Of a DNA stretch of 64,000 nucleotides, positions 39,001 through 54,000 are shown piece by piece (within the stretch, counting starts at the first letter, position 1; every line of letters starts with the position of its first letter). A program made the position numbers and the translations under genes. The notes below the pieces were generated by a model. It had not been told where the DNA came from and made no database searches. It saw only the letters and a list, made by a program, of their open reading frames with translations. The DNA is from Dipetalonema caudispina (lineage: Eukaryota > Nematoda > Chromadorea > Rhabditida > Onchocercidae). The stretch covers positions 179,159 to 243,158 of the forward strand of contig JABVXV010000015.1 of NCBI GenBank assembly GCA_013365325.1, read 5' to 3'.

Positions 39001-42000
39001 TTAAGATCATTCGATGAGGTTTGTTTTTCGGACTAGCAGAGAGTAAATTTTATCCAGAACTTTTCAAAATGAGTGAGTCTTATTTAAGTTTTTGTGTGCT
39101 AAATAAATTGCATTCTATATCTCTTGCAGAATAAGCGGACTTCGTTGCCATATGCGAACGTGTTCTCGGAGGACTTGAAAAAAGTTATTTTTATCACGAA
39201 CAATGATTCTCAGCTTAGCGAATCACCAGATGGCATGTTTCACCTTATCTTAAGTAGAATGGGTCGACTTGTTCAGCATATATACAACGCATATCAGCGA
39301 CATCACTCGCTACTTGTGTGGTAATTAGTCTAAAAGTAATAAAGGTGAAGTAGGAGATATCAAAAAATTTCCAAATAACTGATGTTTTTCAGTGTCTTTT
39401 CATTGTTTTCAGAAGTATTTGGAGCAACCATATCTGATACAGGCAGTGGCGTGAAATCTTTGAAAGTAAGTCCTGATGGAAAACATCTGGCTGCGGGTGG
39501 TCGAGATGGAAATTTGTCGTAAGTTTTTAATTTTTTCAATTATAAAAAATTTAAGATGAAATTATTGACGTCACCACTGCGAAATTTTTTCCGAGTTTTG
39601 ATTTTTTTTCCAGACTTGATTTTACAATTTTATTGTTTCAGTGTTTATGATTTAACCATACCATCTATGGAAATGATTGCATTTTTCGAAGCGCATGAAA
39701 GTGATATTATGTGTATGGAGTATTCCGACCCCCAAAGTTGTGAGTTTATGCTGTTACTTTTATCGAAGTATACACAGTTCCTTCTTTTGCTCTAATAACA
39801 ACTTTCAATTTCGGTTATTAGCTAATATCATTAAAAATTAAAGAAACACACCAAAGAAAAAAAAATTCGAAGACTACAACCGAAGGAAGGGTGGATAGGA
39901 AATATTGAATATATATTGCAAGAGACGAATATAAAAGAATATATCAAAGAGACGAAATATAATTCATTAGTTGCGCTGCTTATCCTTGATAGATAATTTT
40001 CAGGAGTGTCACATTTGCTTCTTATGTTATTTCCTTGAATATTTACTGCTAATTAATAAATTTATGCAGTATCAATTTTTGCAACTTTTTATAATTCCAC
40101 TATTTCAGCCCGTTATCTGCTAGCAACTGGAAGTCGAGATCGCATGGTGCACTTGTTCGACCCATACAATGGCTATCAGCCATTAGCAAGTATTGATGAT
40201 CATACAAGCACTGTCAATTCCATACTGTTTTTAGAGGTTTGAGATACATTTTTTGAAGTGCTAAGAAATTTTTCAGTTCTGATTTTCATTTTCACGACAT
40301 TTTATTAATTTACAAGAAAATTAAATATCAATGTTGCAGGAAGCAAATAATTTGCAGTTGATAAGTTCTGCTGCTGATCGTTCAATTGTAATTAGGAAGA
40401 TGGTCGATTCAGAAGTAATTTTGCAACAGATTCCTTTTTTTTTGAAGTTGAATATCTTAACTATTTATCAAAGAAAGAATATTTATTAAACTGAGTTGAT
40501 TTGAATAATTTGAAACCTTTAAAACGGATGGTTGTAAAGTTTGAGCAGAATATTTAATTGAACAATAGAGTACAAAATATTATGTGTTAAATGGATATGT
40601 GTAAATTTTTTGCTATTGGGATCATTTGGGTCATTTCTTTATTGAGAAAAATATTTTGACCTTTATCATATTTTAGTCCAGTTGATTCTATATAAAAATT
40701 CTTTGCAGCCATCTTCGGTGACTTTTTCACGTATAACCCATATAAAGTCTCAATTTGGCTTGAACTCTGTCGTGTTAAGTACCGATGGAATGGTTGCCGC
40801 TTGCCAGGATCGTCAGCTTCGAACATATTCGTTTCAGGGAAAGCTTGTAAAACAGATTAAAGGCGCTGCAAGTGATGATGGACAGCTCACCAGGGTTATT
40901 ATTATATAATTAAGAGAAACACTTAATTTCATTCATCGGGTTTGCTTAATGTAGTCTGAAATTCCCTTAATGCACCTGTCATCTCCAAATTATAAGCGGC
41001 CTTTAAATGCCTCTACAATCACCTTTGCTTATCAAGAAGTCATATAGGTGCGACTGGATCCGTCAGGAATTTATGCCGCAACAGTATGCACAAATCGAAA
41101 TGTTTATATCATTGATGTGGCTACGGGAGAATTTGCTGCTGTATTGACCGGTCAGTCGGATAACATCACAGATATTGCTTTTTCTGCTGATTGCAGGTTA
41201 ATTTTAAGATCAGATGAAGTTTGAATTTCCACCTAATTAGCGGTATACCTGTTTATCTAATTAACAGTGACATGCATTACTATTTTATGGTATAAACTCT
41301 AGAATACGAAGAAATCTTTTTCTATCACTGTTAGCGATTGCTGAGAACTTGGTAGAGGAGGAGTTATTCCCCCAAAAACGGAAGTTTTTGTTTTTTTTTT
41401 TTTGTTGAGATTCAAGAGCTAATGGAATGGCTTCAGTTCCAAGACAGTCATATAACTATTATAAAATTGATTTGCCTGGGTATTAGTATAGAAATTTTGG
41501 ACTTCAAATACATTCGTTTTATAAAGTATGATTTCCAGCGCATTTTGTTTTTGGAGGTGCATGGATTTTCAGCAATCAGTTTTGCTATGCATCATAATCA
41601 GTTTGCTATGCATCATCATTAAAGCATCATTGCAGGCGTTTATATGTTGTATCCTATAGCGGTTGTATTTTTGTGTGGCGATTGTCTAATTTTCTTGTCA
41701 GCAAAATGATGGCTGTCATACGAAAATCCCAAATCACCAGGAATATTGGCACTGCAGGATCAGAAAAACTTTGTGAACGGTAAGCAGCGTTTTTGAGAAT
41801 AAGATCCGCTAGTAATTTACCCATTTCTTTCTCTTCTTTAGTTCTTTGCAAAACGATCAGACTTCTGCATAGTCTTCATACAGAGTGTTGCTGTGGCGAT
41901 TGTCTTATTTTGCTTTATCTACATGGAAATAAACTTTCAAATTTTTCTGTGAAAGACATATAATTATTAGGTCCGAAACACCTGATAGTTTATTGGGAAG

Positions 42001-45000
42001 TGGCAGTGATGCAGCTGGTGATGAACATATGGAGTATACGCGAAATGCGAAGGTTAAATTTTGTTGTTGGTTTTTTTCCTGTTTTTAACTAATTGTGCTA
42101 AACAACAAATAGGTTTTTTAAAAAGAAAAATCATTAAGCGGCTGACAATGTAAGTTTACTTTGAGAGTTGTTCTTGGCTTTTTCGGACTATCGTTGAGCT
42201 CCAAAAGAGATACACTACACAAAAGCAGTTTCGCTGTTATTTTGAGGTTTAGATAATTTTTGTCAAAAAGGTTGCACTCTTGAACATTACACTTGATTTT
42301 GATCTTTCAAAATTGGTTTTAGCACTTTCTAATTTAGTAAAAGTATGTAGCATTTAGAGAATAGTTTGGTCTTAGGTGTTTTGTTTTGCGTTATAATATA
42401 ATGGAGAATCACCATTGAGAGGGGGTAGGTATTAATAAATCTTGTTACCTAGGATGGAAATGTTTATGCAGATTTATCTCAAAGAATACAACTAACAAAT
42501 TTTTTAGTTAAGTTTATCTCACATTTACTCTTTGCGCCCACCGCTTTCACTATAGTGACAATTTGAAAAAGTTATGGAATCGGTTTATCCAAAAATCGGC
42601 GGATTAATATTTTTATAGGTGAAAGATTCAGAATCCGAATTTGGTTCTCTAAGCAGCATAAAAATTGGTGATGAAGATTCAGATAGTTGTATGGGGCGGA
42701 AGCCAACAACAATGATTATCAATACTCCATTCAGTAGTGTGATTACAGAGTATGCTTTTTTCGTTTCATGTATTTTTATCTCAAACTTTAAGTGCCGTAA
42801 CCTCCCTCTTTTAATTTGTCAGTGAAAGGAAAGCCGGATCGAAATAATGAATAATGATGCATGTTAGTCATTTGTCTTAAATCTTTTCGTGATGACAGTT
42901 GCTCTATAGCTTGACCGCACTATCCTTGACCTTCATTCTTATAGATAGAAAATATACGCCGTCCACTCTATAGTGGCATTACATAATGTACATTCAATAG
43001 GTAGTCGAGATATAAAGAGGGTAAACAAGTACGGAAATGTGTCGTACTATGTGCGTATTTGAAAATCAGTTATGTCTCACCAGTAGCTTCAGTTAGCATT
43101 TTTCTATTTAGGATTAAATTTATGTATCGTAAAAATTAGCGAATATGCATATTATTACAGCACTTCCATTTCTAATTTTTTCAAAAACTTTTATTGCAGT
43201 CTTTTAACTTTAGCTTTGTCTGTTTTCCTTTCCAATTTTTGCTGCCAAAATACTTCACCTAGGCTAATAGTTCACCGTTCTTTTTCATATTTACGCTGAA
43301 AATTTTCATCATATATAACTGCCATTTAGTAACTTTTGTAAACTATTTCCTACTTAATAGTGTGTGACTCAAAAGCGGTAGATACACTGGAAATAATGAT
43401 TAAGCCTATTATTGAAATATGACTAGACTTCTTAATATCTGCAATGAATACCATCTCTGATGTATGAGTGCTGTATTTATATTCATTTTAATTTCCATCT
43501 ACGAAATTACGGTCATTGAACTTTTCTTAATTTCGTAGCTACAGAACTGAGAGTTCCAGCAACATACTGCAGTATTGATGCCCTTATTTTGTCTTGTAAG
43601 AAAAAAAAAATTTCTTATATCGTTTCATTATCTGATTTTGCCTTTATCTTGCATTCAGTTTCTTCTGTTGTTCTGGTTTTCACGTATAATGTTTGTGATT
43701 TACTTTGAAATTTTTCATAGCGGAGAGCTTTTTTCTCTAAACTAACTAATAGCACTAAATTTTTTCTGAACATGCATATCAGAAAAGGTACTTTGTAGTT
43801 GAAGTTTCAGTCTTGAGGTGGATTGTGGTATGTAAGATCTAAACATTTTTTCCACTTTATACTGTATTTTATTTTAGCTATTTATTTTAGAAGAAAATCT
43901 AACATAGGAAGATTGGAAATAATTTTGACAATCAAATTTTTAGTTTAAATTTCTACAGTTAACAGTTGCAGTGATGATTTCGAGCTGAAACGGGTAACAA
44001 CAGAAGTTGTGAGGCGTAGTACGAGTGGGATGATGAATGAGCAACTTACCAACTGGGATACTGCTTCGGCAGCTAATGGTAATTATCTTGGTTTCAATTA
44101 TTTTGGTTCATTAGTTTCTAATTTTTTAGCAAATTAATAAATGGCTTCAAATGTTAAAAAGGGAATGATGTATGAAGACTATTTGATTAATGTATGTACT
44201 TAAAAATTTCGTTTTTATCTTGAATTCGTATTAGTGTTATTGGAGGCGTTTTGGGGTTATTTTCCACTGCCTTTGCAACTGTTTTTGATTCTTCGTTTCT
44301 AGTCAAACATCCGTTTGGTTTATAATTCAGAGTGATTTTATTCACTGTTCGACGTTCAATGAATAGTTTTATTAGACGAAATTATTTTAAATCTTGTTCC
44401 GTGAAGTCAAAATCATCAGTACATGTTGAGCTTCTCTTGTTTATCATTAAAATGTTGTCCGTATGATTCAGCCTAATTTCTAAGAATAAATTTATTGCTA
44501 AGGTAGTTTGAAATCTTGGTTAGTAAAACTGCCACTTGCTTACAGGATTTTATGCCTCGTAATTTTAATCCAGCATTGATATTGAGGTAATGAACTGAAA
44601 GGGTACGAAACTTTAATATTCAGGTTGACTGTTAATCATCAGTAACATAATCATAATTTCCTTCCGTTACTTATGATGGATGACTTCGATTTTTTTTGGT
44701 CAGTTGCTGAGCAAAATGAAAGCATTTTCTCTAAAAACATTGATTTTATGACATTAAAAATAGATGTAACGAAAGTAGCAGTGTTAGTTACTCCCAGCTT
44801 TCCTCAGTGGTTTTTTCCTTCATTCTTGATCTTTTATCTCTTACATTTCTCCATTTCATCTATTCACTCGTTTCTTTTTTAGTCTATCATTATTTTTTCC
44901 TTATCCAGTTTGTTTGAAATTTGACACTTCCATGAACGTGCTCATGCCGATTTGGATCATTTGTTCATGTTTGTACGATTTTTTGATCCACTTTTTATGT

Positions 45001-48000
45001 CACCGGGCTCATTCATTCTTTTAGATTTCTCCGATGATGAGCAAACACCACTATCAACAGCAACAGGCGCAGGGAGATCTTCAGGGGCAATGAACTTTGT
45101 GCACCAGCGATTAGGTGGTAACGCAACCATTGGAGGAGAAGGAGATACAACTATAAGCAATACATCTTTAAATTTACGATTTAGTCAGCTACCAGGAACA
45201 ACTGTCCCAGTGGTATACCCTAATGGTGCTGGAAATGGCGTTGATATTGTTAAGGAAGGAAGTGCAGATAATCATGGGCCATCAAACATTGTAACGGGAA
45301 GCGATGTTTTAACACGAAAACCACGGAAAAAATGGGATGACGTGGCAGTTAGCCCTATTGGGGGTACGTTTGCTCTGTTTGGATGCTTGATTTGAGATAG
45401 CTGACATGGTTGGCACTTAGGCGTTAAAATGACTGTAAAGTGCCAAAGTGTGGTCATTTTTCATCCCAAACTTTTCCGTTTCCACCATTTCTTATTATTG
45501 CACTTGGTAAGAGCAATTCGTTCGAACATATGATTTTTGTGAAAGATCTGTTTAAAGATTGCAATTTAGGTACGACATTATAGACATTCTTGCTATCTTC
45601 TTTGTGGCATGAATTAACTTATTTGATCATTTAGATGCACCAGTCTATATTTCATCATTGATATCAAATTCATTCGGTACGCCATCCACTGAAGCACACG
45701 TTTTCTCGTCATCTACAGAACCATCATCGTCGAAGGAAAGTGTATTGGGTGGTTTTATGACTATGAATGGTAATCAGATACAGTATTCACCGCGTTCATG
45801 CGAGCGAAATATTCACAAAAGTTTGTTGCTACTAACAAATTTTCAATGGATTTTCTTTCGCAGTGCTTACTTTTGTGTAATTATTGTTTAAGTTGTTGTA
45901 GAATAGGAAAAATTCATGTTCATTATATTAGATTGGAAAAGAACGAAAACTTTTCCTTCGGTCTCGGAAACTTTCGAGTGAAGTATTGTGTTGGATTTGT
46001 TTACCTCTACGTATATGAATTTCGACTAAGAAGATTTCTTCAGAATATTGACTCCATTCTTATAGAAATACCGAACTCTATATCAGCACCGGGAATTTCT
46101 GAGTTGCAACAGCACGTCTCTTCTTTTCCCCTCAGTAACACAATGCGGAATGCTGGAGAATCTTCTGAACCATGCAGTACACTAGCTAAAGTTTCATCTT
46201 CCATATTCCCTCAGTCACCTAGTTCGGCATTCAGTCGGGCTAGCGTAAAACGTTGCAGTTTAACAAAACGCCTGAAAGGAATCAGAAACAGTGAGGTTCG
46301 TACCACCACTTATAATTAAAATTCTCTACCTATACATTAAGTGCCCACTGAAGTTCATCCGCTGACTAGTCAGCAATATGATATTTAAATATAATTTAGC
46401 ATGAAATTCTGGGAAACCTTACAAGATAATGTTCAAAGAATATTTGAAAATTTCTTATAATGTGAGGAACCATATGTGTTTACAGTCACAGACAGTCTGG
46501 ACGCCGCCTCTGATCGGTACCAGACGATCGGCAAGCAGCATGCATTACACTACGGTGTCAGGACGGACAATCCCAGTAACACGACGAAGTTAGTTCAAGT
46601 TCACGTAATTTCCTTTTAGTTTATTTTCATATTGCCTGATGGACGGATAGATTAGATTGCATTCACTGTTTGAGGAAGGATGGATTGAGCAGTCTTGGTA
46701 GTCTTATTTTTTCCTAAAAATTGAATAATTTCCTTTAAATATCTTTAAACACTATGTTTTATGAGAGCCTGCGGTTGTTGCTTTTACTTTTAACTGTCTA
46801 TATAGCACTTCAGCATGAGCATCTTCTGTAGTTATATGTTTTGTTTTCTTCCTATTTGTTAATTATTGGTGATAGCTTTTGAAAATTCGCATGCACAGCT
46901 CTTGATTTACTATTAATTTTGAACATCCACACGGGTTTCAGTATTTAAGTCTCACGCTTGCTTTAACGAAATTTCTCTTGTTATTGTCGTCTGAATAGAC
47001 AAGTTAAATAAATATGCGTAGTATTACTCGGTCAACTTATCCAGCGTGTATGGCAGTTTTCTCTGTGACAATACCTTCGCTTCCCAGTACATATACTATC
47101 TTGTTGTCTGTGCACTGTGCTTTTGTTTTGCTTTCAGAATCCGATTTGCACGTCACTTTGTCGCGTTTATATCAGCAGCAACAACAAGAAAAGAATAACT
47201 TAAGTTCCGCAACCATAGGTCGAGCTTTAAGTCCATTGGCTCGTTGTCAAGCGATTAATGATGTCATCAAAAATCGGCGAATGACAATTGCAGGAGGTTT
47301 TGATTCATTATAGCAAGCAACACTGCCAGTTAAAACTGATTGCTGGGATTTTGCTGGCATGCTTTTTTGGTGATTGGTGATTTGTTACTCAGCTTTTAAC
47401 TTCAGATTTCTGAATGTGAAAGGTTGAAACTTATGGATGATGGCTTAGATTTATCTGTGTTTCAAATTTATGGTGACTTTTTCTGCTTTAAAAATAAGGC
47501 AACTTGCTCTTAAGTGTAACGCTAAATTGAAATCTTCCAAATAACCCTAACAGAATTTTTTTCGTTATAATATTTTTGATACTTCAGTTGCTATTTTGCA
47601 GCTTGAAAGATGAAGAATTTTTTTTTTTTTTGGAAATTCACCTTTCATCTTAATATCACAAAAAATTTGGGTTGCTATTCAAGACAAAATAAGATAAAAC
47701 GGAGTAAAAAATCCAAAACGGAAATTTTTTATTTATGCGAAAACGATCACTTCATCACTGTACAGATTTTTTAATTTAATATTTTCTGACGTCATTAGTT
47801 AGCTATAGTTGGAAAGTGAACAACTAGGAAAGATCCAGAATAATCGAGAACAGCTCTGTTTTTATTTCATCTCATTCCCTTACGTCCCTGTCTGCAGTGT
47901 TCTCGATTTTATCATCAGCCATCAGCTTTTGTGTACTTTTGGAAACTTCCATAAACTGAAATGCTTGTTTCTGTTGACTACTCAATGCTTTGTTGATTCG

Positions 48001-51000
48001 GTAGATTAATTAGGCTTGGAAATTTTATATTTTTTTTCATTTTTTTGCATTTCTGTTTTTATAAAATAAGAGAGTCATTGGAAATGAGTAGAAAGCACTA
48101 GTGGGAATGTTAACTTGAAGCATTACATCATGCAGAATTTCTCAGCGCTTCGAGATTTTATTTTTATTTTAAATTAAGGCTAGAAATGCACTATTTATTT
48201 TTTCAAGAAGATGATTATTTATTTTCTTCCAGAAGATGACTACGCCTCATCTGACCTTCATTTACGCAGTCGAAGTCAAAGCCCTTCACAGCTTGCTCTC
48301 AATGTCTTAGGAAACGGGAAACGACAGCGACAAGTAAAAATTAAATATCAGTTTGATTATTTTTGGTCCGTTTTGTGTGCTTCAGACCAGATTTTGACTT
48401 TTCTAAAGGATTGCTCAAGTTTTGCAATTTTCTAGGATTCTGACATGTCGACATATTCAGTTTTAACGATGGCTTCAACTCGTTTGACACCGTCATCATC
48501 ACGATCGAATCTTCGAGCTGTCACTCTTAATAAGCAGCAATCATCACAGACACTGGATCGATTGGCAGGATTGCGTGACAGGTATTTTTACATATAAAAA
48601 AGTATCCATAAGTTATGATTTTAAAGTAATTTGAAATATGTTAGCAATCGATTTTATCCAATCTTCTGATTCATTTTGTTGCAGTTTGCTGTAGTTTAAA
48701 ATTTAACAAATCCTAAAACTCTTGCTTTTCATTTTCTTGGAAACTTATTTGGAAGTTTTAAAGGAAACGTTCTCACTATCAAATATAAGCTGTAGTGTAG
48801 AAACTCAGTATTTTTACTAATTCTGCGCACTAAAACAATTTGGTGCAGTAAAGAAGTCTGCAAAAATTTTCGGAATTCAGTGATGTATGCATACGTCAGC
48901 TACAGTTCCTGTCTTCCTACTATCTCAGTCAATAATGGCATTTCTTGTCTGGTGATGTTAGATAATTGCCGTCTTAATGTTTGTTGAACTAGAATATGCC
49001 ACTCGGTCTGAACATTTGATCATTTTTTCAACTCATTTCGCTGCGCTCTACATTTCCGGTGCAGTTCTGTTACCAAGCAGAGTTTTATTCATTACTAGTA
49101 GTATTTATTTAGCGATATATCCATTTTTCAGCAATTTTAATTTCGAAATGAAGTTCATGAGATTGAAAATTATCGGTTGTGTTGGAAATATGTCATCCGG
49201 ATGTCTTATAGTAGTTTATACAGAGTTATGAGAGTTTTTTTTATCGTTTTTGGATTTTGGCAGTGTTATTTATCTATTATACATTTGTATTTCACCGTTT
49301 CTCCTCTCATTTGACAAAAATTGTGAAATTTTTCTGTTGTCTGTTCGATTTCCGTTAAGTTTGTAATCCACATAATACACTTCTAATCCACTTGTCTTAT
49401 AATGGGTAATATTTCTTGTCATATTATCCTTAATTCTAATTTTACACGGATACCAAATACAGTGATGTATTAATTACCAAGGTCTGTTCTGCTTTCGTAC
49501 ATGAGCTTGAAATTCACTCCCTACTGTAGGCATGGTACTTTCAATCAGCACTGATAATTTCGAATTTATCGAGTTATTTAATGTTAACTGGTGGAAAACT
49601 TCGATTATTTGATGCGAAATTAATTATTATTCAGGTTGCGCAAATCTCAGGAGAATTTGGCTGGACCGCTGAGTGATGACGGCTTCGCAGCAGTTTATCC
49701 AAGTATTATGTCACGTTCAAAATCATTCGGTAATCTTCGACTAACAGCCGCTGCACCGCTAAATGGAAATCGACCTGGACTTGGTTCATTACTTGGTACT
49801 AATAGCGATGCTGGTAGATCATATCTGTCACGATTAAATGCTGATGCTACTCCTGTGTAAGTAATTTCTAAGTTATTTTCACATATACTTATCTTAAAAT
49901 CAAGTATTAAACTAGCTCTCACTAATCGTTGAGCATGTGTGCTAACAGCAAGAACACCTTATCATGAAGTGAAGATGTTGTTGCTGATATTTTTATCCTA
50001 TTAGAACTGTTCTGTGCTTTTGTTGATAGAAAAGAATTTTTAGTGAAATTTTCAAGAGTGTGCACGAATCGTTTATTAATGAGTTACTTACATTTGTATA
50101 TAGTATCGGGCAAGTTTACTTCTCTGATTTATTCCTTACCAGTTTTTCTGCACAGCTTCAGCAAAATATTCACCTAGAACGGATGGTAATAATAACGGAG
50201 GATCACATTTTAAGAAGTAAAATTTGGTCATGGGAAGTACATAACATGAAACATTGTTGGCGTGAGATTTAAATATGTTTGTAATTTGTCGGATGATTAA
50301 ACGTAGATAATACTTAATTTTTATTTTTCCATATTCATAATTTTTTGTACTGGCAGCAAATGGATTCAATAATTTCCAGTGGCGCATCTGGATTGAACAT
50401 CCGAAATCGTTTGATTGCTCGGTCAATGGGTAATTTATACAATACCCTGGAAAGAAACGATACATTAACTGGCAGCAGTCTTTTAAGTCAAGCAGAAATA
50501 CCGTTGGGCACAAAAACTGAACGAAATTTGGCAAAGACTATCGAGAATCTAAAAAAAGCGAGGTTTATGAAATTCTATTTCTTTCTTTAGTCATTTATGG
50601 AATCCTATTTCTTTCTTTGGTCATCTAGACTGTTAAATTTTAAATTTTTTCGTAATTTCCTACTTTACCCAACATTTATTTAGGGCCATTTTTTATGGAT
50701 CCATTAGGAATTTAGAAGGCTTGAGTCGTTTTTTTTTTTAAATATTTTAAGCATAGCTCTTTGGTTATTACCAGAAATGATTTTAGGCAGTAAAGGTAGG
50801 TATTTTTAAGGCCAATATAAAAAACAGTCTTTAAATCAAGCTAAATTTGCGATTTCAAAAATAGTCCTCTCTTTGTAGCAATCCAGATCTCTCGAAGTTT
50901 GAAGTTGGCGAAACCGATGAAGTTTTGCTTGAAACGGAAAATGAAACGGAACATTTATATCCGTTAGCTCTTTCAACACGTAATCAAAAGGGTAAAGGAG

Positions 51001-54000
51001 CAGTACAAAAACGAGTTCGTTTTTTTTCTGTAATTTGATATCATTCTAAACAATTTTATCCTTGATTATACAGAATTAAACGAATTACGAAGAAGAAGGA
51101 CATGTCAGTAATGATTTAGGGACAAGACTACAGCATTCTTTTGTGTCAGGTTGAAAGATATCAGCCACGAAGTCGAATATCTCGAGATACGACGAGCGGT
51201 GAAAGTGACAGTAATAGTTCAGAAGTTAATGGATCACCGTTGCTACAGGCTGGTGGGACTCTTGGGCAACAGTTTGCTCCACGGCGGTATTTTGCCACCA
51301 TTAATGGCACAAGCAGGTTTGAAAATTCAATTCATTTATGGATAATTTTATTTCAAATCTTTTTAAAATATCCAGATGGAAAACAACTTATCATCTATTT
51401 TAGGAGTATATCATGTGTTGAAAGTATGCCGAGGCAAAGCGTCCTTCAAACGCGCCGTATTTTTGAACCACAACAACGGCATAGTTCTTCAAGTATCCAA
51501 CGTCGAGTTCCAAGTTATTTGGCTCAAAAACTTGCAAGGTTTTGGTTTCATTGTTCAGTCCTTTCTAAGTTTATTTGAATTTGTTATATTTCCACGCAAA
51601 AAAAATACGGGACTTTTTCTTTTTTATTTTTTATCATTAATATATTTTCATTTCTCGACTTTTTGGGTAGTACTTCATATGCTATAGTAGTGACATAGTG
51701 GCACCAGATGTGAGTAGCGAAGAATATTCACAGCAATCAACACCATCGAGTGAAGTGGTAGCTTTCCAGGATTTTGCCGCTAAAACTCATCAGTCAAAAC
51801 GTAAGTGCCTGCTTTTAGATCCACAGAATCTATTTTTTCAATCTTAATCCGTCAAATCTAGAATTCTAAGAATAGGCGTATGTTCAGTCCTTAGATTACA
51901 TTTATTTACGATTCTTCGTCATGTTTTAAATGGGATGTCTAGAGTTGAATTTAATGCCTAAAAATGCAAGCATTATTCCGGAAAAACTTATCGGCCGTTT
52001 CCATAAATATTGCAGTTTAAAGTTTTTGAGCTGTCCGGCCAGTAACTTTTTCTAGCGTTTGATAAAGAATATTATGCTTGATTTCCTAGTTTACATTGTA
52101 GTTTACTCCAAAAAATTGGAATTTTTGATGTTTTATATGTTTTTTATGTTGCGAGGTTTGGACTGCAGAATCATTTAGAAACCACATTATTTAGAAATAA
52201 ATTTTAAAAATTTTGGAACTCTTTCAATGCACATTATTTTCAACCACTTATTTAAAAGTGGTTGGAAATAATATGTATTGAAAGAGTTCTGAAATTTTAA
52301 AATAAGATATGCTTGATATCAGTGAAGACTTTTAATGTCTAAAATCTGCAAAACCTATGAAGTTTCGAGGGGATTTAACTTTTGTAGAAATTGGGGCATA
52401 AGAAATTTTCAAGATTTTTTATCTGACACGAATGGTAAGGTCTGATCGTAAAATAAAAAACTTTTTTAAATCTTACTATGGTTGTTTAAAATGTTCAACA
52501 TATTTATGGGCGCAACCATTCCTTTCATTCCTTTGTTCCTTATTTCGTTTTTGAGGAGCGACCTACAGATTTCCAATTTTTACGAGTACAAGTTTTCAGA
52601 AAGAAATATATTGCACAATATATAAGAATTGCCTCAATCACTGAAAAGAAGGCACTTAAGAGATGCGGAAGCGGCCTTGACGATAGTACCGGTGATATTA
52701 TTAGCGGTAAAATGGTGATGGTGGTTATGGTAGTATAATTACTGGATTGATTACATAAGATTGAAAGGAATGTGGTAGACAGCCATTATATCAGAATTCC
52801 CCGTTCCATTCTCTCCCTCGTTTATCTGTCCTTGCTATTAACCAACGACTCTAAAAATAAGCAATAATCAATTTAGTAATTATCCGGAAAATCTACGGAT
52901 AATCGCGTCTTCTATTTTCGGTGCCATATTTTGGCTAATAAAATTTAAATTATTGCATTCTGACCATTAAATCCTTCGCCAGCAATCCTTATGTTCAATC
53001 CTGAATTCTTCGAATTTGTAGCTTGTTTCGTGTCACATATCTGCTAAAACTAAAAATACAGAAATTTGACCTCTTTAAAGGGTTTTGATTTTGGAATTTT
53101 AAAGCCGAAACTTGTTTTGATAATACTGGTAACAAGTATTGCATTAATATTTATGTGACATTAATTAGTAATGGTTCTGCAGAATTGCTCTGTGCATCAA
53201 TCGCAATGCATTTCATTTTGTTCTCTTCTAATACCTTGATCCAAATCTTCAAAACCGATTATTATGGTAAAAATTAGACGATATGGAATTGTTGTATTGG
53301 TCTGTTTCTCTATATATTTATTAACTGTCGTAATCTATTTGATGATATGATCACAAATACTTCATTGATATCACTGGTAGTATTAGCAACTGTGATGACC
53401 TTTAAACTGTGGTTAGGACATTCACCAGCGAAGTTCATTCGGAATGTTTAAACTTATGAATTTGCCGTCCTGTCTGCAGGTGGTCGATGGTCATTTATCA
53501 TCTATGATCATAATAAGACAGCAATAACCGACAACCATTGCATTACTTCCTTCATTACTGCTATTATTATTACTACTGTTGCTATCAATATTGATATTAT
53601 TATATCTTCGATTACGGTTACTAGTTGAGTTTGAAGTAGAGGATGTTTAAATCAGCATGAAACGACGTAGTGTTACGTTTACGGACAGTCCACCCGAAGT
53701 AATCGATAACAGCAACGATTGCTACAACATCTGCGCTCCAACCAGCAATATTTTCCTCTGGCTACAGTTGGCAAAAATTGAGGAAAGGCAACGAAGGTAT
53801 ATTTCTGACACTCAGCGCCAATCACAAGGACATCATTGCTTTCGTTCCTTACCTGATCTCAACAAGCAACAGCATTATTTGTCAGTAGAATCAAAATCTT
53901 CCAAATCCGCTTTTATTAGTAATAGGGGACGAAATGTTTTCCAGCAAAGGGAGCAGATGGATCCAGTTTATCTGTCAATATCAGATCTTGGTATGGTTGT

